Source: HK1 sp965202735 (GTDB taxonomy: Bacteria; Pseudomonadota; Gammaproteobacteria; HK1). Taken from it: a stretch of DNA of 64,000 bases. The position numbers and the translations under genes were made by a program. Positions within the stretch are counted from its first letter, which is position 1. Each line of letters starts with the position of its first letter. Location: NCBI GenBank assembly GCA_965202735.1, contig OZ241844.1:2418001-2482000 (forward strand), written 5' to 3'. The notes below the pieces were generated by a model, which saw nothing but the letters and a program-made list of their open reading frames with translations, searched no databases and was not told where the DNA came from. This document shows positions 7,485 through 15,946 of the stretch, piece by piece.

Positions 7485-9506
7485 TCAGACCAGGTCGCGG
7501 GGGATGTCCCGGCGCCACTCCTGCGTGTGGACCACCTCGTCGCCGTGGCGGGCCTCGAGCGATGCCTCGACGTGGAAGTGGGTCCGGCTGCACGTCATCT
7601 TCGTGCGCGTCCTGGACGAGACCTCCCACGCGCCCCGGCTGAAGCGCTCCGTCCAGGTGATGTCGAGGGCGGCGCTCAGCGGGTCGTCGGGGTGCACCGA
7701 GATGCGCTCGTCGTGGGTGGAGGCGACGGTCCATCCGTCGTGCTCGTCGTAGGTGGTGCGCCCCTCGTCGAAACGCTGGCGCTGGGTCACCCTCCCCGAC
7801 ACCATGTCGTGCTCGAAGGTCCACTCGTATGCGGGCGGCGCGTGGACGGTCGCATCAAGCGGCGCCGCGCCCTCCGGCTCCTCGAACGGCCGCAGCGCCG
7901 CGTCGCCGGCGCGCTCCGGGCGCACCGGCAGGGTCAGGGTGCTCACGCCCGCGGTGATGGTCAGCGCGGCCTTCTCCGGCATGGGCCAGGCGATCGGCCA
8001 GTAGGCGGTGGAGAGCGCGATGCGGATGCGGTGGCCGGCGGCGAACCGGTGGCCGGCGTCGTTGAGCCGGAGCGCCACCCGGTACCGGCGGCCCGGCTCC
8101 AGCGGCCGGGGATGCTCGTGGCTGTCGCGATGCGTCAGGTTCAGGAGTCCGTAGCTGATCCGCGTGGCCGCGCCGTCGGGCAGCACCTCGGACAGGCAGG
8201 CCGCCACCATCGCCACCGGCTTGTCGCCGGCAAGCTCCAGCGACAGCGCCGGGGCCCCCAGAATGTCGAACGCCTCGTCCAGGGGGCCGGTGTCGAAGAC
8301 CAGCGATCCGCCCGCCTCGAACCGCTGGTCTCCCGGAAGGTCGGGGTCGAGGCCGTGCGGACACCACTGTCCGGCCATCATGCCCACCGTCGCGGGGGAA
8401 TCGATGGTCAGCGGCTCCGGCGCCGCCGGCGCGGCGCCGAGCCCGTCCCGGTTCAGGTACAGCACCCGGGGCGCGATCCGCGGCGACGGCCACGACGCCT
8501 CCGCCACCCAGCGGCCCGGACGCTCCCGGTAGTGGGTGCGCGGCGGCGCCGGGTCCTCGATCCAGCAGCGCAGCTTCGGCTCGTCCATGATCCCGGTCTC
8601 CCGGCCCTTCAGCCAGTGGTCCCACCAGCGCAGGCACTCCTGGAGGAACCCGATGGCGGGACCGGGCTCGGCGAAGTGCGGGTACTTGTGGGCCCAGGGA
8701 CCGACGAGCCCCTTGCAGGGGGACCGGAGCCCGGCCAGCAGCCGGAAGACCGCGTTCGAGTACCCGTCGGCCCAGCCCCCGACCGCATACACGGGCGCCT
8801 CGATGTCCGCGAAGCGCTCGCACACCGAGCCGTGCCGGTAGAAGTCGTCGCGCCGCTGGTGCGTGAGCCAGTCCTCGAGCCACAGCCCGCTGCCGCGCAG
8901 CCTCTCCACCCACAGCGCCTTCCAGCGGTTGTCGCCGACCACCGCCGGGTCGGGCGGGGTGGTGTTGATGGAGAACATGTACCCGTTCCATGCCGGGTTG
9001 TCGTGGAGCAGGCACCCGCCCATGTAGTGGATGTCGTCGGCGTAGCGGTCGTCGGTCGAGCAGATCGACACCACCGCCCCGAGCGCGGGCGGGCGCCGCG
9101 CCGCGACCTGCAGCCCGTTGAACCCGCCCCAGGAGATGCCGATCATGCCGACGGCGCCGGCGCACCAGGGCTGGGCGGCGATCCAGTCGATGACCTCCAG
9201 CGCGTCGTCCTGCTCCTGCTTCAGGTACTCGCCGAGCAGCACCCCTTCGGAGTCTCCCGCTCCGCGCATGTCCACGCGCACCGAGGCGTAGCCGTGCCCC
9301 GCGAAGTACGGGTGGGTCAGCGCATCGCGCTCCGCGGTGCCGTCGCGGCGCCGGTAGGGCAGGTACTCCAGGATCGCGGGCACCGGCCGCTCGCGGGCAT
9401 CCTCCGGCAGCCAGACGCGGGCCGCGAGCCGGACGCCGTCCGACAGCTCGATGAACACCGGGTCCAGCACCTCGATCCCGCACGGAAACTCTTCGACGAT
9501 CTTCAT
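7485..9506 (-). CDS. CocE/NonD-type hydrolase (X-Pro dipeptidyl-peptidase S15 family)
   Basis: The 673-residue protein carries the alpha/beta hydrolase S15 domain: GISWGG at 123-128 with nucleophile Ser125, the oxyanion-side segment EYLPYRRRDG near 48, and an acid/histidine region including GPWAHKYP. The C-terminal third is the jelly-roll X-Pro DPP_C domain. Relatives cleave peptides, esters or amides; the substrate cannot be told. The start at 9506 follows GGGAGAG and overlaps the stop of a 35-codon leader frame. It lies directly upstream of the binding-protein gene on the same strand, so it probably processes what the importer brings in. The same frame is open to 9785 but without family similarity. 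Confidence 0.88.
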   Translation of the reverse strand: MKIVEEFPCGIEVLDPVFIELSDGVRLAARVWLPEDARERPVPAILEYLPYRRRDGTAERDALTHPYFAGHGYASVRVDMRGAGDSEGVLLGEYLKQEQDDALEVIDWIAAQPWCAGAVGMIGISWGGFNGLQVAARRPPALGAVVSICSTDDRYADDIHYMGGCLLHDNPAWNGYMFSINTTPPDPAVVGDNRWKALWVERLRGSGLWLEDWLTHQRRDDFYRHGSVCERFADIEAPVYAVGGWADGYSNAVFRLLAGLRSPCKGLVGPWAHKYPHFAEPGPAIGFLQECLRWWDHWLKGRETGIMDEPKLRCWIEDPAPPRTHYRERPGRWVAEASWPSPRIAPRVLYLNRDGLGAAPAAPEPLTIDSPATVGMMAGQWCPHGLDPDLPGDQRFEAGGSLVFDTGPLDEAFDILGAPALSLELAGDKPVAMVAACLSEVLPDGAATRISYGLLNLTHRDSHEHPRPLEPGRRYRVALRLNDAGHRFAAGHRIRIALSTAYWPIAWPMPEKAALTITAGVSTLTLPVRPERAGDAALRPFEEPEGAAPLDATVHAPPAYEWTFEHDMVSGRVTQRQRFDEGRTTYDEHDGWTVASTHDERISVHPDDPLSAALDITWTERFSRGAWEVSSRTRTKMTCSRTHFHVEASLEARHGDEVVHTQEWRRDIPRDLV

Positions 9507-9610
9507 GTTTCTCTCCCTGTCTGTTCTCCCCGCGCAAGCTCCGCCGCGCTCACGCCAGGCGCATCGCGGTCCTCGCGCAGGGGTTCGCCCGGACGGATGG
9601 GGCCGCGCAT
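9503..9610 (-). CDS. Possible 35-residue leader peptide ahead of the CocE-type gene
   Basis: An ATG at 9610 is preceded by GAGGAGG at good distance and opens 35 codons (MRGPIRPGEPLRED and on) that end with a TGA overlapping the ATG of the hydrolase gene in an ATGA. That arrangement supports translational coupling. There is no family similarity and the peptide is arginine- and proline-rich, so it may be only a ribosome-loading leader. Confidence 0.35.
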   Translation of the reverse strand: MRGPIRPGEPLREDRDAPGVSAAELARGEQTGRET

Positions 9611-9772
9611 GACTTGCCTCCTCAATCAATGGTAGTTCACGATAACCTGCCGTTCGACAGGCAGGATCGCACAGGCAGGATCGCACCTCGCGATCGGCGG
9701 CGGGGTGCCGCGGGCATCCCCCGGCGCGACCGACACCGGCATTCACCAGCCATCCACACCTGGAGCTCCACG

Positions 9773-10729
9773 ATGTCCAATCCACTCACCGTCCCGCCGC
9801 GCACCCCGAACGCGACCTTTCTGAACTTCCCGCTCCACACCGACCTCGACACGTTCGACGCGCACGTCGCGATCCTCGGCCTGCCCTACGGCGACCCCTA
9901 TACCATCGACGAGGTGACGAACGATCAGACCAACGCGCCGACCGCGGTGCGGGTCGCGTCGGCGCGGATCACCCAGCACCTCAACCGCTACGACTTCGAC
10001 ATCGGCGGGCCGCTGCTCGACGGACGCGACGTCCGGGTGGTCGACTGCGGCGACGTGCCGGGCGACGCCCGCGATCTCGGCGCCCACTACCGCAAGGCCG
10101 AGGCGGCCGCGCGGAAGATCCTCGATGCCGGCGCCATGCTCGTCAGCATCGGGGGCGACCACGGGGTGCCGATCCCGGTGTTTCGCGCGTGCGAGCATCA
10201 CGGACCGGTCACCCTGGTGCACGTGGATGCGCATCTCGACTGGCGCGACGAGGTGCGCGGGGTCCGCGAGGGGTACTCCAATCCCATCCGGCGCGCGTCG
10301 GAGATGCCGTGGTTCGATCGGATCGTCCAGATCGGCATTCGCGGGCAGGGCAGCGCACGGCAGCAGGAACACGACGACGCCGTCGCCCACGGGGCGGAGA
10401 TCATCACCTCCTACGAGGTGCTGGAGCACGGAATGCGGCCGGTCCTCGACCGCATTCCGGACGGCGGCGCCTATTACCTGAGCATCGACGCCGACGGCGT
10501 CGACCCGACGGTGATGCCGGCGGTGACCGCTCCCGCCCCGGGCGGCCTGCTCTACCATCACGTGCGGGAGCTGATCCACGGGGTGGTGAGGAAGGGGCGC
10601 GTCCTGGGCATGGACATCGTCGAGATCACCCCGGCGCGCGACCTGAACGAGATCACCTCGATCGTCGCCGGCCGCTTCATCCTGAACCTGATCGGGACCG
10701 CGGTGCGGGCGGGGTACTTCGACCGATGA
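9773..10729 (+). CDS. Ureohydrolase (agmatinase/arginase family)
   Basis: The 318-residue protein has all the manganese-binding signatures of the arginase fold: GGDH at 127-130, DAHLD at 152-156 and SIDADGVDP at 237-245. These enzymes hydrolyse a guanidino or formimino group to urea or formamide; agmatine, guanidinobutyrate and related substrates are all possible. The start at 9773 gives the normal family length; the frame is open further upstream (to 9614) without similarity. It is transcribed away from the CocE/ABC genes, with the shared region 9611-9772 holding a 15-base direct repeat (AGGCAGGATCGCAC) near 9660. It may catabolise a guanidino compound released from imported peptides. Confidence 0.88.
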   Translation: MSNPLTVPPRTPNATFLNFPLHTDLDTFDAHVAILGLPYGDPYTIDEVTNDQTNAPTAVRVASARITQHLNRYDFDIGGPLLDGRDVRVVDCGDVPGDARDLGAHYRKAEAAARKILDAGAMLVSIGGDHGVPIPVFRACEHHGPVTLVHVDAHLDWRDEVRGVREGYSNPIRRASEMPWFDRIVQIGIRGQGSARQQEHDDAVAHGAEIITSYEVLEHGMRPVLDRIPDGGAYYLSIDADGVDPTVMPAVTAPAPGGLLYHHVRELIHGVVRKGRVLGMDIVEITPARDLNEITSIVAGRFILNLIGTAVRAGYFDR

Positions 10730-10754
10730 GCCGGACGCGGCGGCGCACCCGGTC

Positions 10755-11867
10755 ATGGCGCTCTACGCGGGCCTGATCTCCGGCACCAGCATGGACGGCG
10801 TGGACGCCGCGCTGGTCGCGTTCGGCGGCGGCGCGGGCGGTGTCACCACGGTCGCGACGCACTCGGCGGCGATGCCGGACGATCTGAGGCGCGAGCTCCA
10901 TGCGCTGGCGCAGGACCCGTCGATCGCGGCGCTCCGCTTCTGGAACGCGGACGCGCGGCTCGGCTCGGTCTTCGCGGATGCGGCGCTCGGGCTGCTCGAA
11001 GCCGCCGGGGTCGATGCCCGCGAGGTCACCGCGATCGGCAGCCACGGCCAGACGGTGTACCACGCGCCGCGGGCGGCGCCGCCGCTCACCGTGCAGCTCG
11101 GCGACCCGAGCGTCATCGCCGAGCGCACCGGCATCACCACGGTGGCGGACTTCCGGCGCCGCGACGTCGCCGCCGGCGGCGAGGGGGCGCCGCTCGCCCC
11201 GGCGTTTCACCGGGCCGTGTTCTCCGCCCCCGGGGTCGAGCGCGGCATCCTCAACCTCGGGGGCATCGCGAACCTGTCGGTGCTGCCCGCGGACCCCGGC
11301 CGGCCGGCCCTCGGGTTCGACACCGGCCCCGCCAACACCCTCCTCGATGCCTGCGTGCGCGACCGGTTCGGCGCCGACATGGACCGCGATGGCGCCCTGG
11401 CGCGCGAGGGCGCGGTGATCCCGCCCCTCCTCGCCGCGCTGCTGGCCGAGCCCTACTTCGACCGGGCGCCGCCGAAGAGCACCGGAAGGGAGCTGTTCAG
11501 TCCGGCGTGGCTCGACGCCCGGCTCGCCGCGCACCCGGAAGCCGGTCCGCGCGACGTGCTCCGCACGCTGTACGAGCTGACGGTGGAGACGGCGGTGGCC
11601 GCGGTGGAGCGGTTCGCGCCGCACACGCGGGAGCTCTGGCTGTGCGGCGGCGGCGCCCGCAACCCGCTCCTCGCGGCGCGGCTCGCGGAGCGGGCCGCGC
11701 CGGTCCGCGTCGATACCACGGAGCGGCTCGGGGTCCATCCGGACTGGGTGGAAGCGGCCGCGTTCGCGTGGCTCGCGATGCGCACGCTCGCCGGCGAGGC
11801 CGGCAACGCGCCCTCGGTGACCGGCGCGGAGCGGGAGGTGGCGCTCGGAGGGATCTGGCCCGCCTGA
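10755..11867 (+). CDS. anmK: Anhydro-N-acetylmuramic acid kinase AnmK
   Basis: AnmK phosphorylates and hydrolyses 1,6-anhydro-MurNAc to MurNAc-6-phosphate in peptidoglycan recycling. The 370-residue protein starts MALYAGLISGTSMDGVDAAL, the ATP-phosphate signature of the family, then has IGSHGQTVYH, the catalytic-region TTVADFRRRDVAAGG and LNLGGIANL, DTGPANTLLDA, and LWLCGGGARNP near the end. Length is normal. It follows the ureohydrolase gene by 25 bases in the same direction, so the two are probably co-transcribed. Confidence 0.95.
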   Translation: MALYAGLISGTSMDGVDAALVAFGGGAGGVTTVATHSAAMPDDLRRELHALAQDPSIAALRFWNADARLGSVFADAALGLLEAAGVDAREVTAIGSHGQTVYHAPRAAPPLTVQLGDPSVIAERTGITTVADFRRRDVAAGGEGAPLAPAFHRAVFSAPGVERGILNLGGIANLSVLPADPGRPALGFDTGPANTLLDACVRDRFGADMDRDGALAREGAVIPPLLAALLAEPYFDRAPPKSTGRELFSPAWLDARLAAHPEAGPRDVLRTLYELTVETAVAAVERFAPHTRELWLCGGGARNPLLAARLAERAAPVRVDTTERLGVHPDWVEAAAFAWLAMRTLAGEAGNAPSVTGAEREVALGGIWPA

Positions 11868-12001
11868 GGGGAGCGCCCCGGTGGGCCCGATGCCGAATCG
11901 GACCGGCGGCGGCGCGGGGCACGGCCCCGCGGCCCCGGATGGAGGCGGCGCCCGGAGGACTCCGTCCCGCCGGTGCGGAGCGCGCGTGAACGGAACCTGC
12001 G

Positions 12002-12349
12002 TCAGATCGAGAACGACATCCCGCAGCCGCAGGTGGTGGCGGCGTTCGGGTTGCTGATCACGAACCGCGACCCTTGCAGGTCCTCCTTGTAGTCGATCTC
12101 CGAGCCCATCAGGTACTGGAAGCTCATCGGGTCGACGAGCAGCTTCGCGCCCTCGCGCTCGATGACGAAGTCATCCGCGCCCGGCGCGTCCTCGAAGTTG
12201 AACCCGTACTGGAATCCCGAGCAGCCGCCCCCTTCGATGTAGACGCGAAGGAGAGGGTTCGTGCGGCCCTGGCGCAGCATGAGCTCGCCGACCTTGCGCG
12301 CCGCCTTCTCCGAGAAGGCGACCGCGGAGGTGAAGTCGGGATTCGACAT
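12002..12349 (-). CDS. erpA: Iron-sulfur cluster insertion protein ErpA
   Basis: The 115-residue A-type carrier holds the three conserved cysteines, one in GGGCSGFQYG (Cys43) and two in TTCGCGMSFSI at the C-terminus, that bind an Fe-S cluster for delivery to apo-proteins. The segment LVDPMSFQYLMGSEIDYKED is typical of ErpA. The start at 12349 gives the family length; the frame continues upstream to 12466 without similarity. The 12350-12539 spacer has a direct repeat of GCGGCGGCCATGATCA near 12390 and 12455 and is shared with the divergent thioredoxin-like gene. Confidence 0.93.
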   Translation of the reverse strand: MSNPDFTSAVAFSEKAARKVGELMLRQGRTNPLLRVYIEGGGCSGFQYGFNFEDAPGADDFVIEREGAKLLVDPMSFQYLMGSEIDYKEDLQGSRFVISNPNAATTCGCGMSFSI

Positions 12350-12539
12350 GTGTCCTGCCTCGCCGGTCGTGTCCGCCGAAGCATGGGGGTTGCGGCGGCC
12401 ATGATCAACCGCGGGCGTGGGCGGCGTGGCGGGCATGGGCTCGGACATCCTGGCTGCGGCGGCCATGATCAGCCGCGGGTCCGCCGCCGGTGCGGTATCC
12501 TCGCCGGACCGGGTAGCGGATCAGCGTTTGGCGTCGAAC

Positions 12540-13067
12540 ATGAACCTCCCCGCGAACCCCCCGCCGGGGCGCAGCGGACGGCTGCGGTGGGCGGCGCTGG
12601 CGCTCGCGGCCGGCTGCCTGCTGGTGGCGCTCGCGCTGCGCGACGACGGCGCCCCCGCGGCATTCCCGCCCGTCTCCATCTCCACCATCGACGGCCGCAG
12701 CTTCGACGCCGCCACGCTCGCGGGCCGTCCGCTGCTCGTCACCTTCTGGTCCACGACGTGCGTGGTCTGCCTGCGGGAGATGCCGGACCTGGAGGCGCTC
12801 TACCACCGGCTCTCCCCGCGCGGGCTCGAGATCATCGCGGTTTCGATGCCCTGGGACCCGCCCGACGAGGTGGTGCGGCTCGCCCGCGCGCGCGCGCTCC
12901 CCTATCCGGTCGCGCTCGACGTGACCGGCGCCATCGCGAGGGCGTTCGGCGACGTGTCGGCGACCCCGACCCATGTCCTCATCGGCCCCGGCGGCGAGGT
13001 CGCGATGCGCCGCGCCGGCGCGCTCGACTTCGCCGCCCTCGACGACCGGCTGCGGTCGATGCTTTGA
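12540..13067 (+). CDS. Membrane-anchored thioredoxin-like protein (TlpA/ResA family)
   Basis: From the ATG at 12540 the 175-residue protein has an uncleaved-looking membrane anchor (LRWAALALAAGCLLVALAL, about 15-33) and a periplasmic TlpA/AhpC-TSA domain with the redox motif CVVC at 74-77 within LVTFWSTTCVVCLREMP and a cis-proline segment SATPTHVLI. It probably reduces or isomerises disulfides in the envelope. An upstream in-frame extension to 12417 was rejected because the membrane segment would then be buried. A HemJ-like gene follows by 18 bases, then yggX, consistent with an iron/haem-linked operon. Confidence 0.85.
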   Translation: MNLPANPPPGRSGRLRWAALALAAGCLLVALALRDDGAPAAFPPVSISTIDGRSFDAATLAGRPLLVTFWSTTCVVCLREMPDLEALYHRLSPRGLEIIAVSMPWDPPDEVVRLARARALPYPVALDVTGAIARAFGDVSATPTHVLIGPGGEVAMRRAGALDFAALDDRLRSML

Positions 13068-13085
13068 TGCGGGAGGGCGGCGCGC

Positions 13086-13526
13086 GTGCTCTGGGTCAAG
13101 GCGTTTCACGTCATCTTCGTGGTGGCCTGGTACGCGGGGCTGCTGTACCTGCCGCGGCTGTTCGTCTACCACGCGCAGACCGGCGATGCGATCGGCGACG
13201 AACGCTTCAGGGTGATGGAGCGCAGGCTCTTCATGATCATGACGGTGGGCGGGGTCGGGGCGCTCGTCTTCGGCCTGTGGCTCGTGGCCGGCTACGCCTG
13301 GGCCGCCTACGCGGCGAGCGGCTGGTTCCGGCTGAAGCTCGTTCTCGTCGTCGCGCTCGTCCTGTACCACGTGTGGTGCGGTAGACTCGTCGCCGACTTC
13401 GCCGCGGGGCGCAACCGGCACGGGCACCGCTTCTACCGCCTGTTCAACGAGGCGCCGGCGCTCGTCCTGATCGCGGTGGTCGTCCTCGTGGTGGTCAAGC
13501 CGTCCATGGGGGGGCTCGATGGCTAG
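13086..13526 (+). CDS. hemJ: HemJ-like membrane protein (UPF0093, protoporphyrinogen oxidase)
   Basis: The 146-residue membrane protein begins at a GTG with LWVKAFHVIFVVAWYAGLLYLPR, containing the conserved histidine and the YLPRLFVYH signature of HemJ, the oxygen-independent protoporphyrinogen IX oxidase of many proteobacteria. Four membrane segments are evident; a second conserved histidine lies in ALVLYHVWCGRLV. Its end overlaps yggX by 8 bases. hemL lies about 2.4 kb downstream on the same strand, consistent with tetrapyrrole synthesis, though not in the same operon. Confidence 0.88.
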   Translation: MLWVKAFHVIFVVAWYAGLLYLPRLFVYHAQTGDAIGDERFRVMERRLFMIMTVGGVGALVFGLWLVAGYAWAAYAASGWFRLKLVLVVALVLYHVWCGRLVADFAAGRNRHGHRFYRLFNEAPALVLIAVVVLVVVKPSMGGLDG

Positions 13527-13803
13527 AAACGTGCAGTGCGTGGTGCTGAAGCGCGAGGCGGAGGGTCTCGACGAGCCGCCGCACCCGGGCGAGCTGGGGC
13601 GGCGGATCTACGAAAGCGTCTCGAAGGAGGGCTGGACCGAGTGGCTCCAGCGCCTGCAGATGATCATCAACGAGAACCAGCTCAGCACCGCCGATCCGGG
13701 GAGCATCGACCTCATCGAGCAGCACATGCGCGGCTTCCTGTTCGGAGAGGGGAACCTCGGAGGGCTCCCGGCCGGATTCCGCACCGGCCGGGCCAAGAAG
13801 TAG
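13519..13803 (+). CDS. yggX: Fe(2+)-trafficking protein YggX
   Basis: The 94-residue cytoplasmic protein has the whole family pattern: MARNVQCVVLKREAEGLD, the PPHPGELGRRIYE segment, and WTEWLQRLQMIINENQLS. YggX protects labile Fe-S clusters from oxidation and takes part in iron handling. The start overlaps the HemJ-like gene by 8 bases. A 16-base direct repeat (AGTAGCCGGGTCCCCG) sits straight after the stop at 13800-13831. Confidence 0.95.
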   Translation: MARNVQCVVLKREAEGLDEPPHPGELGRRIYESVSKEGWTEWLQRLQMIINENQLSTADPGSIDLIEQHMRGFLFGEGNLGGLPAGFRTGRAKK

Positions 13804-13869
13804 CCGGGTCCCCGAAGTAGCCGGGTCCCCGTATCCCGCCCCGGCGACCGGCCGGGAGGCGGGCGATGG

Positions 13870-15195
13870 TCAGCCGCCCACCTCGACGGCCAGGGACGGG
13901 GCGACGACGACGCGAATGGTCTCCCGCGCCCGGCGAAGGGACGCCTCGACCCCGGCCGGGTCGGGGCCGAGCGCGAAGACGAACCCGAGGTACGCGCCGC
14001 CCTCGGGAAGAGGGGTCAGCTCGTAGCCCTCCCGCACCGTGACCGACACCTCGCGCACTCCCGGGATCCGGCTCGCCGCCATCACGCCCTCGACCCGGCG
14101 CAGCGTCCCGGCGTCCGGCGTCGGGATCATCAGCACCCCCGCGGCCCGGCCGGCGGCGCGAAACGGGACCTCGGGCGAGCGGCCGAGCGCCCGCTGCAGC
14201 ACCAGGCGCTCCAGGCTCGTCCCCGACCCGAAGGTGAACAGCCGCGCGCAGTCGCCGCCGATGGTGCGGGCCGCGATCTCGATGATCCACGCATCGCCGT
14301 CGTGGAGCCGCAGCTCGGCGTGCACCGGCCCTTCGGTCAGCCCGTAGGCGGCGCATCCCTCGCGCACCCGCCGCGCCGCGAGCGCCTGGACCGGCGGCGG
14401 GAGCCGCGACGGGGTCACGTAGATCGACTCTTCGAAGAACGGACCGTCGAGCGGGTCCGGCTTGTCGAAGATGGCGAGCACGGAGAGCGCGCCGCCCGCA
14501 AGCATGCCTTCGAGCGCGATCTCCGGCCCCGGCACGAACGACTCGACGAGCAGCGTGTCGCGCGCCTCCGCGCCGGCGGACGCAACGGCCGCGGCGCGGG
14601 CGATCGCGCCGGCGCGCCGGCACGCGGCCTCGAGGTCCGGGAGGCTGTCCGCGCGGATCACGCCGCGGCTCGCCGACAGCGCGAGCGGCTTCACCACGCA
14701 GGGGAGCTCGACCCCCGCGAGCTGGGAGCCGAGGGGGCGGCGGAGATCCACCCGCCGGGCCGCCGGAACCGGGAGCCCGGCCGCGGCGAGGGCGGCGCGG
14801 GCGAGGTCCTTGCGGCCGGCGGTCCTCGCGGCGGAAGGCGCGTTGTGCGCGAGCCCCAGGGCGGCGGCGGCCCGGTCCGCGATCTCGGCGGTGCCGTCGT
14901 CGGTGGCGACGACTCCGGCCACGGGCCGGTCCCGATGCGCGGAGAGGACCCGCTCGATGACGTCGTCGGGGTCCGCGAAATCGACCCGGAGCCCGTCCCG
15001 GATGCCGGGAACCAGCGAGTGCTCCCCCTCGCTCGCGACCGGCATCTCGATGCCGAGGCCGCGCGCCGCTTCCAGGTAGGCGTGGATCCGGTAGCTGCCG
15101 GGCGGGGCGATCAGCAGGACCCGGGCCGGAGGGCTCCGGGTCCGGTCGGGGATCCGGTCGGGGGTCCGATTGGAGGCCGGCGGGCTAGCCGCCAC
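13870..15195 (-). CDS. ATP-grasp ligase-like protein
   Basis: The 441-residue protein shows an ATP-grasp layout: an N-terminal Rossmann-like part (ARVLLIAPPGSYRIHAYLEA), central GVVATDDGTAEIADRAAAAL and the ATP-binding strand LPCVVKPLALSASRG, then EGMLAGG and the metal-binding region WIIEIAARTIGGD. This resembles L-amino-acid ligase and carbamoyl-phosphate-synthase-like ATP-grasp enzymes that join a carboxylate to an amine. The substrate is not deducible. The start is a GTG at 15195, overlapping the 3' end of the Fe-S carrier gene by 11 bases, so the two are coupled. The first 24 residues are proline/arginine-rich and repeat-like. Confidence 0.82.
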   Translation of the reverse strand: MAASPPASNRTPDRIPDRTRSPPARVLLIAPPGSYRIHAYLEAARGLGIEMPVASEGEHSLVPGIRDGLRVDFADPDDVIERVLSAHRDRPVAGVVATDDGTAEIADRAAAALGLAHNAPSAARTAGRKDLARAALAAAGLPVPAARRVDLRRPLGSQLAGVELPCVVKPLALSASRGVIRADSLPDLEAACRRAGAIARAAAVASAGAEARDTLLVESFVPGPEIALEGMLAGGALSVLAIFDKPDPLDGPFFEESIYVTPSRLPPPVQALAARRVREGCAAYGLTEGPVHAELRLHDGDAWIIEIAARTIGGDCARLFTFGSGTSLERLVLQRALGRSPEVPFRAAGRAAGVLMIPTPDAGTLRRVEGVMAASRIPGVREVSVTVREGYELTPLPEGGAYLGFVFALGPDPAGVEASLRRARETIRVVVAPSLAVEVGG

Positions 15196-15556
15196 CCGCC
15201 ATGCCGCATGCGCCGCAGGTGCCGGCGCCGCCCGTCGCCTGGAACACGTTGTTGAACACGAAGGTCGAGCCGGTCTCCCGGGTCACGAAGTCGATCTCGA
15301 CTCCCCGGAGGTAGTTGATCGCCACCGCGTCGACATAGACGCGGTACCCCTCGCCTTCGTAGACGCGGTCGTAGCCGGTGCGTCGATCGGTGAACGTCAT
15401 CCCGTAGGTCATCCCCGAGCAGCCGCCGCCGGCCACGTAGATGCGGATGGCCTCGATGTCGTCGTCCTCCACGCCGGAGACGAGGCGCCGGAGCTGCTCG
15501 CCCGCGTCCGCGCTGACCCTGATGTCGCTCTCGGACAGAGTGCCTTGATATTCCAT
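15185..15556 (-). CDS. Second A-type iron-sulfur carrier (IscA/ErpA-like)
   Basis: The 123-residue protein has the HesB/IscA fold: IRIYVAGGGCSGMTYGM with the first cysteine, then the C-terminal TCGACGMAGGG. The spacing of the last two cysteines is wider than the CGCG of ErpA at 12002-12349 (here Cys-Gly-Ala-Cys), so it is a distinct paralogue. It sits between a rubredoxin gene upstream and an ATP-grasp gene downstream, all on the minus strand, suggesting a small operon for maturing or using an iron protein. Confidence 0.88.
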   Translation of the reverse strand: MEYQGTLSESDIRVSADAGEQLRRLVSGVEDDDIEAIRIYVAGGGCSGMTYGMTFTDRRTGYDRVYEGEGYRVYVDAVAINYLRGVEIDFVTRETGSTFVFNNVFQATGGAGTCGACGMAGGG

Positions 15557-15610
15557 CCCGTTCCTCCCGCTGCCCGGCGCACGCCGCGCCGGCCGGCCGT
15601 ATACGCCGGA

Positions 15611-15775
15611 TCAGATCTCGACCATCTCGAAGTCTTCCTTGCGCGCTCCGCAATCGGGACAGACCCAGTTCGGGGAGACGTCCTCCCATGCGGTTCCGGG
15701 GGCGATCCCCTCCTCGGGCAGGCCATCCGCTTCGTTGTAGACGAATCCGCAGATGACGCACATGTAGGACTTCAT
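15611..15775 (-). CDS. Rubredoxin
   Basis: The 54-residue protein has the two CxxC pairs that hold a single iron: CVICGFVY near residue 6 and CPDCGARKEDFE near 39, with the usual aromatic/acidic core (PGTAWEDVSPNW). The start at 15775 follows GGAGGAG; a longer frame to 15829 adds an unrelated tail. Rubredoxins shuttle single electrons in the cytoplasm, for example to alkane hydroxylases, peroxide- or NO-reducing systems. It is followed by an Fe-S carrier gene on the same strand. Confidence 0.95.
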   Translation of the reverse strand: MKSYMCVICGFVYNEADGLPEEGIAPGTAWEDVSPNWVCPDCGARKEDFEMVEI

Positions 15776-15884
15776 CGGTGCTTCTCCTCCCTGGAACGCG
15801 CGTGTCGATGAGGACGGAAATTCTCGCATGTTCGCCAGGGCAGGGGTACCGGCGGGCCGGCGGCCCCCTGCCGTGGGCGCGCGC

Positions 15885-15890
15885 TACAAT
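15885..15890 (+). promoter_or_regulatory. Possible -10 box of hemL
   Basis: TACAAT lies 57 bases before the hemL start in an otherwise GC-rich region. No good -35 box is visible at 16-18 bases upstream, so the call rests on one hexamer. Confidence 0.3.
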
Positions 15891-15946
15891 CCGCGGCGCG
15901 GCTGGGGCCGGCCGGACCCGCTGCTCCCGCACACAGGAAGACCGAC

